A DNA stretch of 64,000 bases. Source: [Phormidium] sp. LEGE 05292 (lineage in GTDB: Bacteria; Cyanobacteriota; Cyanobacteriia; Cyanobacteriales; Aerosakkonemataceae). Position numbers and translations under genes: made by a program. Positions 27,537 through 36,655 of this stretch are shown here, piece after piece. The notes under the pieces were generated by a model. That model did no database searches. It was not told where the DNA came from and saw only the letters and a list, made by a program, of their open reading frames with translations. The first letter of the stretch is position 1. Each line of letters opens with the position of its first letter. Location of the stretch: contig NZ_JADEWG010000001.1 of the NCBI RefSeq assembly GCF_015207735.1, forward strand, positions 62,001 to 126,000. Direction: 5' to 3'.

Positions 27537-28532
27537 TCAATAATTTTCTCCCCTGCTCCTGTGCTCCTGTGCTCCTGTGCTCCTGTGCTCCTGTGCTCCT
27601 GTGCTCCTGTGCTCCTGTGCTCCCCTGCTCCCCTGCTCTCCTGCTCCCCTGCTCCCCTGCTCTCCCAAAACTAACTGAGAGTACATTTGCAAAGCCGATC
27701 GCCAAACTAGATAACCTTGACGGTTAAGATGTAATCCATCAGTGGTTAAATCGGCGCGAAGATGACCTTGAGCATTTGTAAATAAAGGATATAGATCTAA
27801 AAATTTTACTTCTTCTTCTTGGGCGATCGCAGCTATTTGTTGGTTAAGCTGTTGAATGCGACTGATGGGAATAGCCTTTAAGCGATCGCGCCCTTCCCAA
27901 GTTGCCTCTTCTCCACCATGAGGTAAAATCGACTGGACGACAATTTGGGTTTGGGGATGAACTCGCCGCAATCGTCGCAGAATCTTGCGGTAATTTCTTA
28001 ACAAAGTCCGATCGTCTACTCCCCGAATCAAATCATTAATCCCAATCATGATGTAGATTCTTTCTGGTTGAGTGCGATCGAACAACCCCAACCTCCGCCA
28101 TAAACCAAGAGAATCTTCCCCAGAAATTCCTTGATTCAACCAATTTTGGTCTGTGGGTAACAAATCTGGCGGAAACCATAAACTCAAGGAATCACCCAAC
28201 AAAACATTTAAATGTGTTGGCTGTTTTTTAGCTGCTACTTCTGCTTCCTGCTGCAAAATAGTCATCCACTTTTGATATGACAGTTGGTGTCTTTTACCTA
28301 ATCCAGGAGTGGCAGAAAAATCTTCTGACAACAGACTTTCTCTTGCAGGTGAAGTACTAATCTGATAATCAACTGGCCACCAACTATCACGTAGTAGCCA
28401 GCCAACCACCAGTATCAGTAAAGCATTAACAGCGAGAGACAGCAAAGCCCAAGTCGGGTAATTCTTGAGCGAATGTAATACCCGTTTGGATGTTAATGTT
28501 TTTGGTTCTGATTTGAGAGTGCGATCGGTCAT
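27537..28532 (-). CDS. SGNH/GDSL-type hydrolase with an N-terminal membrane anchor and a repeat-encoded C-terminus
   Basis: The protein has one hydrophobic N-terminal segment (WALLSLAVNALLILVVGWLL) followed by an SGNH hydrolase domain. The blocks are LLGDSLSLW with the nucleophile serine (block I), QGISGEDSLG (block II), MIGINDLIRG (block III) and DGLHLNRQGY with the catalytic Asp and His (block V). It probably acts as an esterase or acyl hydrolase outside the cytoplasmic membrane; the substrate is unknown. After the domain ends near MYSQLVL, the last 40 or so residues (EQGSRGAG, AQEHRSTG units) come entirely from an octamer DNA repeat and are unlikely to be functional. Confidence 0.85.
   Translation of the reverse strand: MTDRTLKSEPKTLTSKRVLHSLKNYPTWALLSLAVNALLILVVGWLLRDSWWPVDYQISTSPARESLLSEDFSATPGLGKRHQLSYQKWMTILQQEAEVAAKKQPTHLNVLLGDSLSLWFPPDLLPTDQNWLNQGISGEDSLGLWRRLGLFDRTQPERIYIMIGINDLIRGVDDRTLLRNYRKILRRLRRVHPQTQIVVQSILPHGGEEATWEGRDRLKAIPISRIQQLNQQIAAIAQEEEVKFLDLYPLFTNAQGHLRADLTTDGLHLNRQGYLVWRSALQMYSQLVLGEQGSRGAGEQGSRGAQEHRSTGAQEHRSTGAQEHRSRGENY
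27555..27666. repeat. fourteen tandem octamers (GCTCCTGT and variants)
   Basis: Eight exact copies of GCTCCTGT (27555-27618) are followed by six variants such as GCTCCCCT and GCTCTCCT. The array encodes the C-terminal tail of the SGNH hydrolase. Eight is not a multiple of three, so a change of one unit shifts the reading frame and moves the stop codon. Confidence 0.9.
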
Positions 28533-28616
28533 TCGATTTTAAATTTTAGATTTTAGATTTTAGATTTTTCTGTTTCGTTCAGAATAGAACAAATCTAAAA
28601 TCCAAAACGGTATAAA
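28533..28616. repeat. heptamer TTTTAGA repeats forming an inverted repeat between amt and the SGNH gene
   Basis: TTTTAGA is repeated about four times near 28540-28568, and its complement (AAATCTAAAAT) appears at about 28590-28603. The stretch can fold as a hairpin after the amt stop codon. It may work as a terminator, although no clean T run follows. Confidence 0.5.
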
Positions 28617-30233
28617 TTACTCGCCCAGACTCAACCCGGAAGCAAACTCTTCTCCATAAGCTTCTTCGCCATGTTCGTTGATATCTAAACCTTGGTCTTC
28701 TGTCAATGGTTTTACCCGCAGTGGCATCACCAATCCCAAAAGCTTCAAGATAATTAGTGTCCCAACAGCAGCAAAGATATAGGTAGCTATCACACCAACT
28801 AATTGGGTAATGACTAATCCGGGATTGCCATATAGTAACCCATCACTTCCCGCGCTGTTAACTGCCTTAGTCGCAAAGAAACCCGTGAGAATCGCGCCTA
28901 TAGTCCCGCCTACGCCGTGAATCGGGTAAGTATCTAAAGAATCGTCGAATTGTAACTTCGCCCGCAAGCTAACAGCCCAAAAACAACAGAAAGCAGTGAT
29001 CGAACCTATTAAAATTGCCCCCAAGGGAGTCACGAAACCTGCGGCGGGAGTTACACCTACTAATCCAGCGAGGAAACCGCTAGCGATGCCAATCGCGGTG
29101 GGTTTGCCTCTTAATACCCATTCCACAATAGTCCAAGTTAGACCCCCGGCAGCAGTGGCTACCGTAGTAGCTACAAAAGCTACAGTTGCTAATGGGCCTG
29201 CACCTAAAGCACTACCACCGTTGAAACCCATCCAGCCAAACCACAGCAAACCAATTCCCAGTAGAACATAAGGGACGTTGTGAGGGGCTGCGGGTTGGGT
29301 GGGGTAAGTTTTCCTGGGGCCTAAAATCCAAGCAGCGACTACGGCAGAGACACCGGAACTGATGTGTACGACGGTTCCTCCGGCAAAGTCTAAGGCTCCC
29401 AAAGTACCGATCCAACCTTTGCCCCAAACCCAGTGAGCTAAGGGAGAATAAATAAAGGTAGACCAAAGGAGAATGAACCAGAAGTAAGCTTTAAAACTTA
29501 CCCGTTCCACAATTGCCCCAGAAATTAGGGCTGGGGTGATGATGGCGAACATCATCTGGTAAACCATGAATAGTTGATGGGGAATGGTGGGTGCGTAGCC
29601 AACGGGATCTGGTTGATCGAAGGCAACACCATTCATAAATGCCCATTTCAAGCTGCCTAAAATGGGATTCATAATGTAAGGAGGATTGGCTCCTGGTGCC
29701 AGTTCGTTGGGTGCAAAAGCGAGGCTGTAACCCCACAAAATCCAGGTGACACCAACAACTGCCATTAGGATCAAGCTCATCATCATGGTGTTGAGGACGT
29801 TGCGCGATCGCACCAACCCCCCATAGAAAAAGGCTAATCCTGGTGTCATCAACAACACTAATGCTGAAGAAATTAACATCCAGGCACTATCCCCAGTATC
29901 GATTTTCGATGCTTCATTTGTGGCTGGTGTGGTAGCTTCCTGACGAGAGGCATCTGGTAAAGGTGACTCTGGTGCCGGGGGGGAAACTGCTCCCGGTGTC
30001 GGACTCGGAGAGACTAATGTAGGAGATGCTTCTGGCGAAACTGTCGGACTCGGAGAGACTAACGTCGGAGATGCTTCTGGCGAGACTGTCGGACTCGGAG
30101 AAACTAACGTAGGAGATGCTTCCGGTGAGACTGTCGGACTCGGAGATGGTGATTGCGCCAAGGATTGGATTGCCGTTGGCCCAACTAATACCAGAGCCGA
30201 AATTATGAAAGGAAGAATAAATTTTTTCAACAC
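28617..30233 (-). CDS. ammonium transporter (Amt/Rh family) with a Ser/Pro/Thr repeat N-terminus
   Basis: The protein has 11 or so membrane segments and the Amt landmarks SALVLLMTPGLAFFYGGLVRSRNVLNTMMM, ALDFAGGTVVHISSGVSA and GVGGTIGAILTGFFA. It moves ammonium into the cell. The start is GTG with AAAGG close upstream. A signal-like segment (FILPFIISALVLVGPTAIQSLAQS) is followed by three copies of a 15-residue repeat (SPSPTVSPEASPTLV), which is unusual for the family and would sit outside the membrane before the first transport helix. A second amt gene lies 260 bp upstream on the same strand. Confidence 0.93.
   Translation of the reverse strand: MLKKFILPFIISALVLVGPTAIQSLAQSPSPSPTVSPEASPTLVSPSPTVSPEASPTLVSPSPTVSPEASPTLVSPSPTPGAVSPPAPESPLPDASRQEATTPATNEASKIDTGDSAWMLISSALVLLMTPGLAFFYGGLVRSRNVLNTMMMSLILMAVVGVTWILWGYSLAFAPNELAPGANPPYIMNPILGSLKWAFMNGVAFDQPDPVGYAPTIPHQLFMVYQMMFAIITPALISGAIVERVSFKAYFWFILLWSTFIYSPLAHWVWGKGWIGTLGALDFAGGTVVHISSGVSAVVAAWILGPRKTYPTQPAAPHNVPYVLLGIGLLWFGWMGFNGGSALGAGPLATVAFVATTVATAAGGLTWTIVEWVLRGKPTAIGIASGFLAGLVGVTPAAGFVTPLGAILIGSITAFCCFWAVSLRAKLQFDDSLDTYPIHGVGGTIGAILTGFFATKAVNSAGSDGLLYGNPGLVITQLVGVIATYIFAAVGTLIILKLLGLVMPLRVKPLTEDQGLDINEHGEEAYGEEFASGLSLGE
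30001..30135. repeat. three 45-bp tandem repeats inside amt
   Basis: Units at 30001-30045, 30046-30090 and 30091-30135 differ at only a few bases, and an 11-base partial copy follows. They encode the three SPSPTVSPEASPTLV units of the Amt N-terminus. The length is a multiple of three, so copy-number change keeps the frame. Confidence 0.9.
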
Positions 30234-30494
30234 TTACCTTTTCCTTCTATTACCAACCAAAGATTTTACAGCAATGTTAATTGAACGAATTATAAGTATA
30301 TGGTTTCTGTGTTTTTGCAAACAAAATAATTTAATTTTTCTAATCTTTTCTGTTTGTAACTTTAGTGAATTATAGTAAAAAACCTAAATTTTAAACATAA
30401 AGTCCCGCATATTTTCAGAAATTTTCCTGAACTTATGACGGGAAGATTATTGACAAACTAATGAATATATTTGCTGCAATTAGTCAAGCATTAA

Positions 30495-32282
30495 CTAAAA
30501 TTTACTAGTTATGCCACCAGAACTATTAGAAATTCCTCCTGATTTACCTCCCAAAGTGGAAGGGCTAGCTTCTTTGACAAAGCCGCTGTAGCCTTCCATT
30601 CCGTGTTCCCCAATATCCAAACCAACGATTTCTTCTTCTGGAGATACACGAATGCCCAAAGTGGATTTGAGTGCTAACCAAAAGATGGAACTGATCAGAA
30701 CGGTGATGCCTCCGACGGAAAGAATGCCGACGATTTGAGGCCAGAGTGTGGTGAAACCGCCACCCATAAACAATCCGTGTGGGCCAATTGGTTTACCCGC
30801 CAGGTCAACCATCCAGGGATAACCACCAGGGCCAACAGCAAATAGACCAACAGCTAATGTACCCCAAATCCCGCAAACTAAGTGAACTGAGGTTGCACCT
30901 ACTGGGTCATCTATTTTTAAGCTATCGAAGAAGGTAACTGCAAATACAACAATCACTCCAGCCACTAAGCCGATAATGAAGGCGCTACCCATGTTGACGT
31001 AGGCGCAGGAGGCTGTGATGCCAACTAAGCCAGCCAAGATGCCGTTGATGATCATGGATAGGTCTGGTTTACCAAGGTAAAGCCAAGCGGTAATAGTAGC
31101 TGCAATTCCACCGACGGCACCAGCCATGTTGGTGGTGAGGGCGATGTGTGCGATCGCTCTACCATCAGCAGCCATTGTCGAACCTGGGTTAAATCCAAAC
31201 CAACCCAACCAAAGAATTAAGCAACCCAAGGTGGCAATACTCATATTGTGACCGGGTAAAGCCACAGTTCCGCCACTTTGATATCTGCCAATACGTGGCC
31301 CCAAAAATGCTGCGCCCATCAGTGCTGCCCAGCCCCCAACGGAGTGAACTACAGTAGAGCCAGCAAAGTCAAAAAACCCCATGTCTGCTAACCAGCCACC
31401 GCCCCAAATCCAGTGCCCAGTAATCGGGTAAGCAATACCAACGAGTAAAACGCTAAAGATTAAGAAGTCAAGGAATTTAATTCTTTCCGCCACAGCCCCA
31501 GAAACAATAGTGGCTGCGGTTCCGGCAAATACTAATTGGAACAAAAACTTGGCTTCTAAAGGTACACCTGTCCAGTTCAAAGCACCGAAAATGCCTTTGT
31601 AAGCGTCTCCTGTGGCAGGACTGTTATCTTGTCCGTTGAGGAACATTCCTCCTAGTCCACCGATGAAGTCGTTGCCGTCAGCAAACATCAAGCTAAAACC
31701 AATTGCCCAAAATGCAACGGTGGAAAGAGCAAATACAATTAGGTTTTTCGCTAAAACGTTAACCGCGTTTTTCTCCCGACAAAAGCCAGTTTCTAACATA
31801 CAGAAGCCAGCGTTCATGAAGAAGACTAAAAAGGCGGCGATTACTACCCAGACTGTATCCAACGCTATTTTTAACTCAGCAGTTGTTGGGCCAGCCGCAG
31901 GTACAGCTGGGCTAACTACTGCTGAGTCAGCAGGTGTAGCTGGTACAGTTACAGGTGCGAGTACAGGCGATGGAGTGGCTGTGCCATCTGGTGTAGTTGT
32001 GCCTTCTATTGGTGATGGAGTTGGTGTAGCTTCTTGTACAACTCCTGGCTGTAAAGGTGTAGTGGTGGGTGTGGCATCTTGTGCGATCGCCATGTAACCC
32101 CACGACAACAAAATCATTAGAGCTAAAGGAATACAAGCTTGCCAACTAGGAGACAATCTCTTCACTCTCGCTGGCAATTTCTGCAAAAATTTTACACTTA
32201 ATACTTGGTCGAGCAGTCTATGTGCAAATGGTCTTCTAGCTTTTGCTCTCGACCTCTTTTTTCTGAGGACTAATTTAGGCAT
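30495..32282 (-). CDS. ammonium transporter (Amt/Rh family) with a long N-terminal extension
   Basis: This is the second Amt, 595 residues. The core starts near residue 140 with [38 protein letters not shown] and continues with [21 protein letters not shown] and [18 protein letters not shown]. Before it come a basic stretch ([13 protein letters not shown]), one hydrophobic helix and a Thr/Pro-rich linker ([21 protein letters not shown]). Upstream at 32462-32477 is a perfect TGTA-N8-TACA site matching the NtcA consensus, which suggests induction under nitrogen limitation. The paralog downstream has a different linker, so the two extensions seem to have arisen or been remodelled separately. Confidence 0.93.
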   Translation of the reverse strand: MPKLVLRKKRSRAKARRPFAHRLLDQVLSVKFLQKLPARVKRLSPSWQACIPLALMILLSWGYMAIAQDATPTTTPLQPGVVQEATPTPSPIEGTTTPDGTATPSPVLAPVTVPATPADSAVVSPAVPAAGPTTAELKIALDTVWVVIAAFLVFFMNAGFCMLETGFCREKNAVNVLAKNLIVFALSTVAFWAIGFSLMFADGNDFIGGLGGMFLNGQDNSPATGDAYKGIFGALNWTGVPLEAKFLFQLVFAGTAATIVSGAVAERIKFLDFLIFSVLLVGIAYPITGHWIWGGGWLADMGFFDFAGSTVVHSVGGWAALMGAAFLGPRIGRYQSGGTVALPGHNMSIATLGCLILWLGWFGFNPGSTMAADGRAIAHIALTTNMAGAVGGIAATITAWLYLGKPDLSMIINGILAGLVGITASCAYVNMGSAFIIGLVAGVIVVFAVTFFDSLKIDDPVGATSVHLVCGIWGTLAVGLFAVGPGGYPWMVDLAGKPIGPHGLFMGGGFTTLWPQIVGILSVGGITVLISSIFWLALKSTLGIRVSPEEEIVGLDIGEHGMEGYSGFVKEASPSTLGGKSGGISNSSGGITSKF

Positions 32283-32461
32283 GATTACCGCACTATTCTT
32301 TTTCGATGTGTAAAATGTCTCAGCTTTGTTTGACTAATTGTTTGGTGATTGTAACTTGAAGGAGAACCGTTTTAGATATGTTTTTCCCCTTTTACACTTA
32401 GGACAACTATGCGCTTTAGGTTTCAAATCTGACTATCGTCAAACTTTTTGTTTAATTATTC

Positions 32462-32477
32462 TGTAACAATTCATACA
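32462..32477 (-). promoter_or_regulatory. NtcA-type binding site upstream of the distal amt gene
   Basis: The sequence TGTAACAATTCATACA contains GTA-N8-TAC with full TGTA/TACA symmetry, the classic NtcA recognition site of cyanobacteria. It lies 180 bases before the amt start on the minus strand and after purE, so amt is the only sensible target. A TTGACG element follows 26 bases downstream in the direction of transcription. I could not find an ideal TAN3T -10 box at the canonical spacing. Confidence 0.65.
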
Positions 32478-32571
32478 ATTTCTCAAAAGAGTAAGCGGTA
32501 ATTAAGGAAACACGGGGACAAGGAGACAAGGAGACTGAAAAATCCCCCAGCTAACAAAACTGTCCGATCGC

Positions 32572-33099
32572 TTAATGTGTTTCGGGCAAATATTGCTTGT
32601 AACCAACAGCATCTAGCTTTGTTTGCTTGTTATATACTGATTGTGAGAGATTTTGGCGGTATTCTACTACTTTTTCTTGCAATTCAGGATCGTAAGTTGC
32701 TAGAATTTGCACTGCTAAGAGTCCAGCATTGATGGCGTTGCCAATAGCAACGGTTGCTACAGGAATTCCGGCAGGCATTTGCACAATGGAATAAAGCGAG
32801 TCAACACCTTGGAGATGGCGACTGGCTACGGGTACACCAATTACTGGCAAAGGAGTTAAGGAGGCTACCATTCCGGGCAAGTGAGCAGCGCCACCAGCAC
32901 CAGCGATAATAATTTTTAGGCCACGCTGGGCTGCTGTTTGGGCATAATTTACCATACGTTCGGGGGTGCGATGGGCGGAGACGATGGCAACTTCACAGTT
33001 TACGCCAAATTCTTCACAAATGGCGATCGCTCCCTGCATAGTAGGTAAATCAGAATCGCTGCCCATGATAATACCAACTAATGGTTGGTTATTGGTCAT
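32572..33099 (-). CDS. purE: N5-carboxyaminoimidazole ribonucleotide mutase
   Basis: PurE converts N5-CAIR to CAIR in purine synthesis. The signatures [55 protein letters not shown] and [26 protein letters not shown] are all intact. The 175-residue length is normal. It is transcribed divergently from nagA with only 49 bases between the starts, so the two share a promoter region. Confidence 0.96.
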   Translation of the reverse strand: MTNNQPLVGIIMGSDSDLPTMQGAIAICEEFGVNCEVAIVSAHRTPERMVNYAQTAAQRGLKIIIAGAGGAAHLPGMVASLTPLPVIGVPVASRHLQGVDSLYSIVQMPAGIPVATVAIGNAINAGLLAVQILATYDPELQEKVVEYRQNLSQSVYNKQTKLDAVGYKQYLPETH

Positions 33100-33148
33100 T
33101 TTACAAAAGTTCGACAGGTCAAAAGGTCATTAGTTATTCTGACAGAGG

Positions 33149-34348
33149 ATGCAGCAAACAGAACAAATGATTTTTCCGGTGCAGATCGCTAACGTTAGAT
33201 TTCCAGGGTACAAAGGGTTACAAAAAATCTTGACCGACTCCCAAGGCAAAATTACCAAAATTCAGCAAATGGGTGTTGTTAATTCCCAAAATTCAGCAGC
33301 AAAAAAACATATTATAGATGTTGCGGGTGACTGGGTTTCTCTAGGTGGAGTTGACTTACAAATTAATGGGGCGCTTGGTTTACCATTTCCCGAATTAAAT
33401 TTAGATAATTGCGACAAACTTCCGATAATTTGTGATTTTCTTTGGCATCAAGGAATTGATAGCTTTTTACCAACTTTGGTAACTACTTCTATTGAAAATT
33501 TTCACCGTAGTTTAGCAATTTTTGCTGATTTTGTTAGTTCCCAGTCTGAAACTAAACCAACAGCAAAAGTTTTGGGTGTTCATTTAGAAGGGCCATTTTT
33601 AAATCCCGAAAAACGCGGAGCCCATCCGGCTGAGTATCTTTTGCCTTTAACGATCGACAATGTAAAACGAGTTTTGGGCAACTATGCAAATGTTGTAAAA
33701 CTGATTACTTTAGCACCAGAATTAGATCCAAATGATGAAGTAATTCCTTATTTACAAGATTTGGGAATTACTGTCAGTTTAGGACATTCCCAAGCGACTT
33801 TTAATCAAGCAGAAAAGGCTTTTAAATTGGGTGCGTCAATGGTGACTCACGCTTTTAATGCTATGCCAAGTTTACATCATCGTGAACCAGGATTATTAGG
33901 GGCAGCAATTATTGATTCTAATGTAAGATGTGGTTTAATTGCTGATGGACAGCACGTTTCTGTACCCATGATGCAAATATTACTCAGTGCAAGTCATTAT
34001 GAAAAGGGCATTTTTTTAGTTAGTGACGCACTTTCTCCTTTAGGTTTACCTGATGGTGTTTATCCTTGGGATGTCAGAGAAATTGAAGTAAAAAATAGTA
34101 CTGCTAAGTTACCAGATGGTACTTTGGCTGGGACTACTTTACCGTTATTATCTGGAGTACAAAATTTGGTAAAGTGGGGAATTTGCGATCGAGAAAAAGC
34201 GATCGCATTAGCCACCGTTTCTCCTCGCAAAGCAATGGGAATTAAAGGTATAATTGGGCAATCTGTCTATCAATTATTACGTTGGCAAACAAGTCAATTA
34301 CTAGAAACTAATGAAACTCTCTTAAGTTGGGAAAGACTCTTAACCTAA
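33149..34348 (+). CDS. nagA: N-acetylglucosamine-6-phosphate deacetylase
   Basis: The protein is an amidohydrolase-superfamily enzyme that removes the acetyl group from GlcNAc-6-phosphate, recycling amino sugars. It has VLGVHLEGPFLNPEKRGAHP, SLGHSQATFNQA, VTHAFNAMPSLHHREPGLLG and LVSDALSPLGLPDG, which cover the metal ligands and the catalytic aspartate. The first ATG has GAGG directly adjacent to it; a second in-frame ATG at 33167 is possible. Its last nine bases overlap the convergent acetyltransferase gene. Confidence 0.93.
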   Translation: MQQTEQMIFPVQIANVRFPGYKGLQKILTDSQGKITKIQQMGVVNSQNSAAKKHIIDVAGDWVSLGGVDLQINGALGLPFPELNLDNCDKLPIICDFLWHQGIDSFLPTLVTTSIENFHRSLAIFADFVSSQSETKPTAKVLGVHLEGPFLNPEKRGAHPAEYLLPLTIDNVKRVLGNYANVVKLITLAPELDPNDEVIPYLQDLGITVSLGHSQATFNQAEKAFKLGASMVTHAFNAMPSLHHREPGLLGAAIIDSNVRCGLIADGQHVSVPMMQILLSASHYEKGIFLVSDALSPLGLPDGVYPWDVREIEVKNSTAKLPDGTLAGTTLPLLSGVQNLVKWGICDREKAIALATVSPRKAMGIKGIIGQSVYQLLRWQTSQLLETNETLLSWERLLT

Positions 34349-35188
34349 CTCTAAAGTTGTCACGCCAAAAACTCGTGTAATATCAAACTCAGGTATGCCA
34401 CGAGTGTACATTCTCACGCATTCAAATACTGGCTGCATACTATACTTTTGCGCTAAGTAAATAGCCTGGGAATTAGCATCAGGTGTATCGAGAAAAATTG
34501 GTTGATTTTGGGCATGGTTAATCAAAGCTAGAAACAGCGACTCTGCTATTTCTGAATCTTCAGCAAATAAAGGCCCAATTTTAAAACCATTGCGGCATTT
34601 TCTCAAGACTCCATAACCAGATAAATTGTCATTTTTTAAGAATCCGTAAGCAGCATTTTCCGGTTGGTTAATCCATTTTTGCAGGAATTGAGGACGGGGA
34701 GTGGGGAAGTATTGGCGATCGTAATTCAATAGTTTTTCCATTCCTACATCCGATAACAATACAAGACTTTTGTTAATCTCTGTAGTCATTCCCAAACCTG
34801 CGTAACGTACATGACGATAAGCTAGCTGAAAACCAAATTTACGATAATTTTCGACTTGTGCTAAAACTCCATCAAGAGCAATATTGCGATCGCCTAATAA
34901 TTTTAAACCTGCGTTCCAAGTTTGTAAACCGAAACCTTGACCTCGCCAATTAGGTTGAACAATATACAATCCAATAAAACCAAATTTGTCATCATACCTA
35001 ACAGCCGAAATGCTACTAATTGGTTCGCCATTAATTTCACCCATTAAAAAGCCACCAGGATCAGTTGCATAAAATGCTTCTGCATCGTAAATTCCAGGGT
35101 TCCAACCTTCTGTTGCTGCCCATTCTAAGGATAATTCTAAATCAGCAAGAGTCATCGGACGAATTTTAAATTGGTTGCTGTTCAGCAT
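34340..35188 (-). CDS. two-domain GNAT-family N-acetyltransferase
   Basis: The N-terminal half is a standard GNAT fold; the acetyl-CoA pyrophosphate loop is WRGQGFGLQTWNAGL. The C-terminal half (from about residue 150) is a second, degenerate GNAT-like domain of the YitH type, starting near SDVGMEKLLNYDRQYFPTPRPQFLQKW. The acceptor is unknown. It is convergent with nagA. Confidence 0.82.
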   Translation of the reverse strand: MLNSNQFKIRPMTLADLELSLEWAATEGWNPGIYDAEAFYATDPGGFLMGEINGEPISSISAVRYDDKFGFIGLYIVQPNWRGQGFGLQTWNAGLKLLGDRNIALDGVLAQVENYRKFGFQLAYRHVRYAGLGMTTEINKSLVLLSDVGMEKLLNYDRQYFPTPRPQFLQKWINQPENAAYGFLKNDNLSGYGVLRKCRNGFKIGPLFAEDSEIAESLFLALINHAQNQPIFLDTPDANSQAIYLAQKYSMQPVFECVRMYTRGIPEFDITRVFGVTTLELG

Positions 35189-35305
35189 GGCGATAAAACC
35201 TACCTATTTGCAATTAACTGTTAACGAAAATTTTATATTCTTGTTTTTGCTTACCATAATTATGCTAAATTGATTCCTGGCAACTTGTTAGGCAAACCCA
35301 AATTC

Positions 35306-35998
35306 ATGAACGCAGCTGACGACAAAACTATTGTTCAGGACTACTTTAATTCTACTGGCTTTGACAGATGGCGACGCATTTACGGCGACGGCGAAGTTAA
35401 CAAAGTCCAACTGGACATTCGCAACGGACACCAACAAACTGTAGATACAGTAATTAGCTGGCTAAAAGCAGATGATAATTTAGCAGATTTATCCATCTGC
35501 GATGCTGGTTGTGGTGTGGGTAGTCTCAGCATTCCCTTAGCACAAGCTGGCGCTAAAGTTTATGCTAGCGATATTTCGGAAAAAATGGTGGGAGAAGCTA
35601 AAGATAGAGCACAAGAAGTTCTCGGAAATAATCATAATCTCACCTTAGCTGTTCAGGATTTGGAATCATTAAGCGGCAAATATCACACAGTAATTTGTCT
35701 AGATGTTTTAATTCATTATCCTCAAGAAAAAGCGGCTGATATGATTAATCATCTCAGTTCTTTATCAGAATCACGCTTAATAATTAGCTTTGCACCAAAA
35801 ACTCCTTGTCTAAGTTTGTTGAAGAAAATTGGTAGCTTTTTTCCTGGGCCAAGCAAAACCACACGCGCTTATTTGCACCGGGAAGTTGATATTGTGAAAA
35901 TTTTGGAAAGTTGCGGATTTTCCATCGAAAGAAAAGCGATGACTAAGACTCGTTTTTACTTTTCTCGCATCCTAGAAGCTACTCGTAAGTCAGCTTAA
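35306..35998 (+). CDS. chlM: magnesium protoporphyrin IX methyltransferase
   Basis: ChlM methylates the C13 propionate of Mg-protoporphyrin IX in chlorophyll synthesis. The protein shows the family start (KTIVQDYFNSTGFDRWRRIYG), the SAM motif CDAGCGVGSLSIPLAQAGAKVYASDIS, and the C-terminal region around SFFPGPSKTTRAYLHRE. I start at the ATG at 35306, giving 230 residues, the usual size; an upstream TTG at 35270 is rejected. Confidence 0.95.
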   Translation: MNAADDKTIVQDYFNSTGFDRWRRIYGDGEVNKVQLDIRNGHQQTVDTVISWLKADDNLADLSICDAGCGVGSLSIPLAQAGAKVYASDISEKMVGEAKDRAQEVLGNNHNLTLAVQDLESLSGKYHTVICLDVLIHYPQEKAADMINHLSSLSESRLIISFAPKTPCLSLLKKIGSFFPGPSKTTRAYLHREVDIVKILESCGFSIERKAMTKTRFYFSRILEATRKSA

Positions 35999-36030
35999 GG
36001 AATTGTAAGTAAAATTTCTTATTTAAGTTT

Positions 36031-36210
36031 GTTGTAACGAATTTAGTCGTTTCTTTGCCAGAATAGAAGGACTAAAGTCCTTACAACGAACAAGTTTGAA
36101 CAGGTCTGTTGTAACGAATTTAGTCGTTTTTTTGCCAGAATAGAAGGACTAAAGTCCTTACAACGAACAAGTTTGAACAGGTCTGTTGTAACGACTTCAG
36201 TCGTTTCTTA
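36031..36210. repeat. 77-bp tandem repeat, two full copies and one partial
   Basis: Units begin at 36031, 36108 and 36185 with GTTGTAACGA. Each full unit contains a hairpin pairing TTGTAACGAATTTAGTCGTT with AAGGACTAAAGTCCTTACAA. The third, partial copy ends in a perfect stem AACGACT-TC-AGTCGTT. The array separates chlM from the next gene and looks like a small palindromic element that has amplified. Confidence 0.85.
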
Positions 36211-36223
36211 GTTAGTAAAAATT

Positions 36224-36601
36224 ATGATGCGAATTTTTCTCATGTTTGGGGCAATTTTTGGCGCTGTGTCTGTAGCTGCTGGCGCTTTTGCTTCCCACGC
36301 TTTGAAGGAAAAACTTACAGAAAGAGCGATCGCAATCTTTGAAGTAGGCGCTCGTTACCAAATGTATCACGCTTTGGCTTTGGTCTTGGTGGGGTTGTTG
36401 TTAACCCAAATTGAAAAACCCACACCGTTTCTGGTAACATCTGGGTGGGCATTTATTGCGGGTGTCATAATTTTTTCTGGTAGCTTGTACGCTTTGAGTT
36501 TAACCGGGATCGGGTGGCTAGGCGCAATTACGCCCCTTGGGGGTGCAGCTTTTATAGTAGGATGGAGTTGTCTGGCGATCGCTGCTTGGGCATTGAAGTA
36601 G
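36224..36601 (+). CDS. DUF423-family membrane protein
   Basis: A 125-residue protein with four hydrophobic segments. The conserved DUF423 pattern is GAVSVAAGAFASHALKEKL, GARYQMYHALALVLVGLL and SGSLYALSLTGIGWLGAITPLGG. The function of the family is unknown. Two ATG codons, three bases apart, could both serve as the start. Transcription follows chlM across the repeat. Confidence 0.9.
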   Translation: MMRIFLMFGAIFGAVSVAAGAFASHALKEKLTERAIAIFEVGARYQMYHALALVLVGLLLTQIEKPTPFLVTSGWAFIAGVIIFSGSLYALSLTGIGWLGAITPLGGAAFIVGWSCLAIAAWALK

Positions 36602-36655
36602 TCAGCCATTAGCATTATTATTTTCCCCTATCATGTTTAATTAGAGGGGGGTGTC

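Noticed and set aside
27436-27705. 89-codon minus-strand frame across the repeats near ispH
   Set aside because: It consists of translated heptamer and octamer repeats in a shadow frame of the SGNH gene.
30234-30494. NtcA site before the proximal amt gene
   Set aside because: I checked for GTA-N8-TAC and found no match in this gap.
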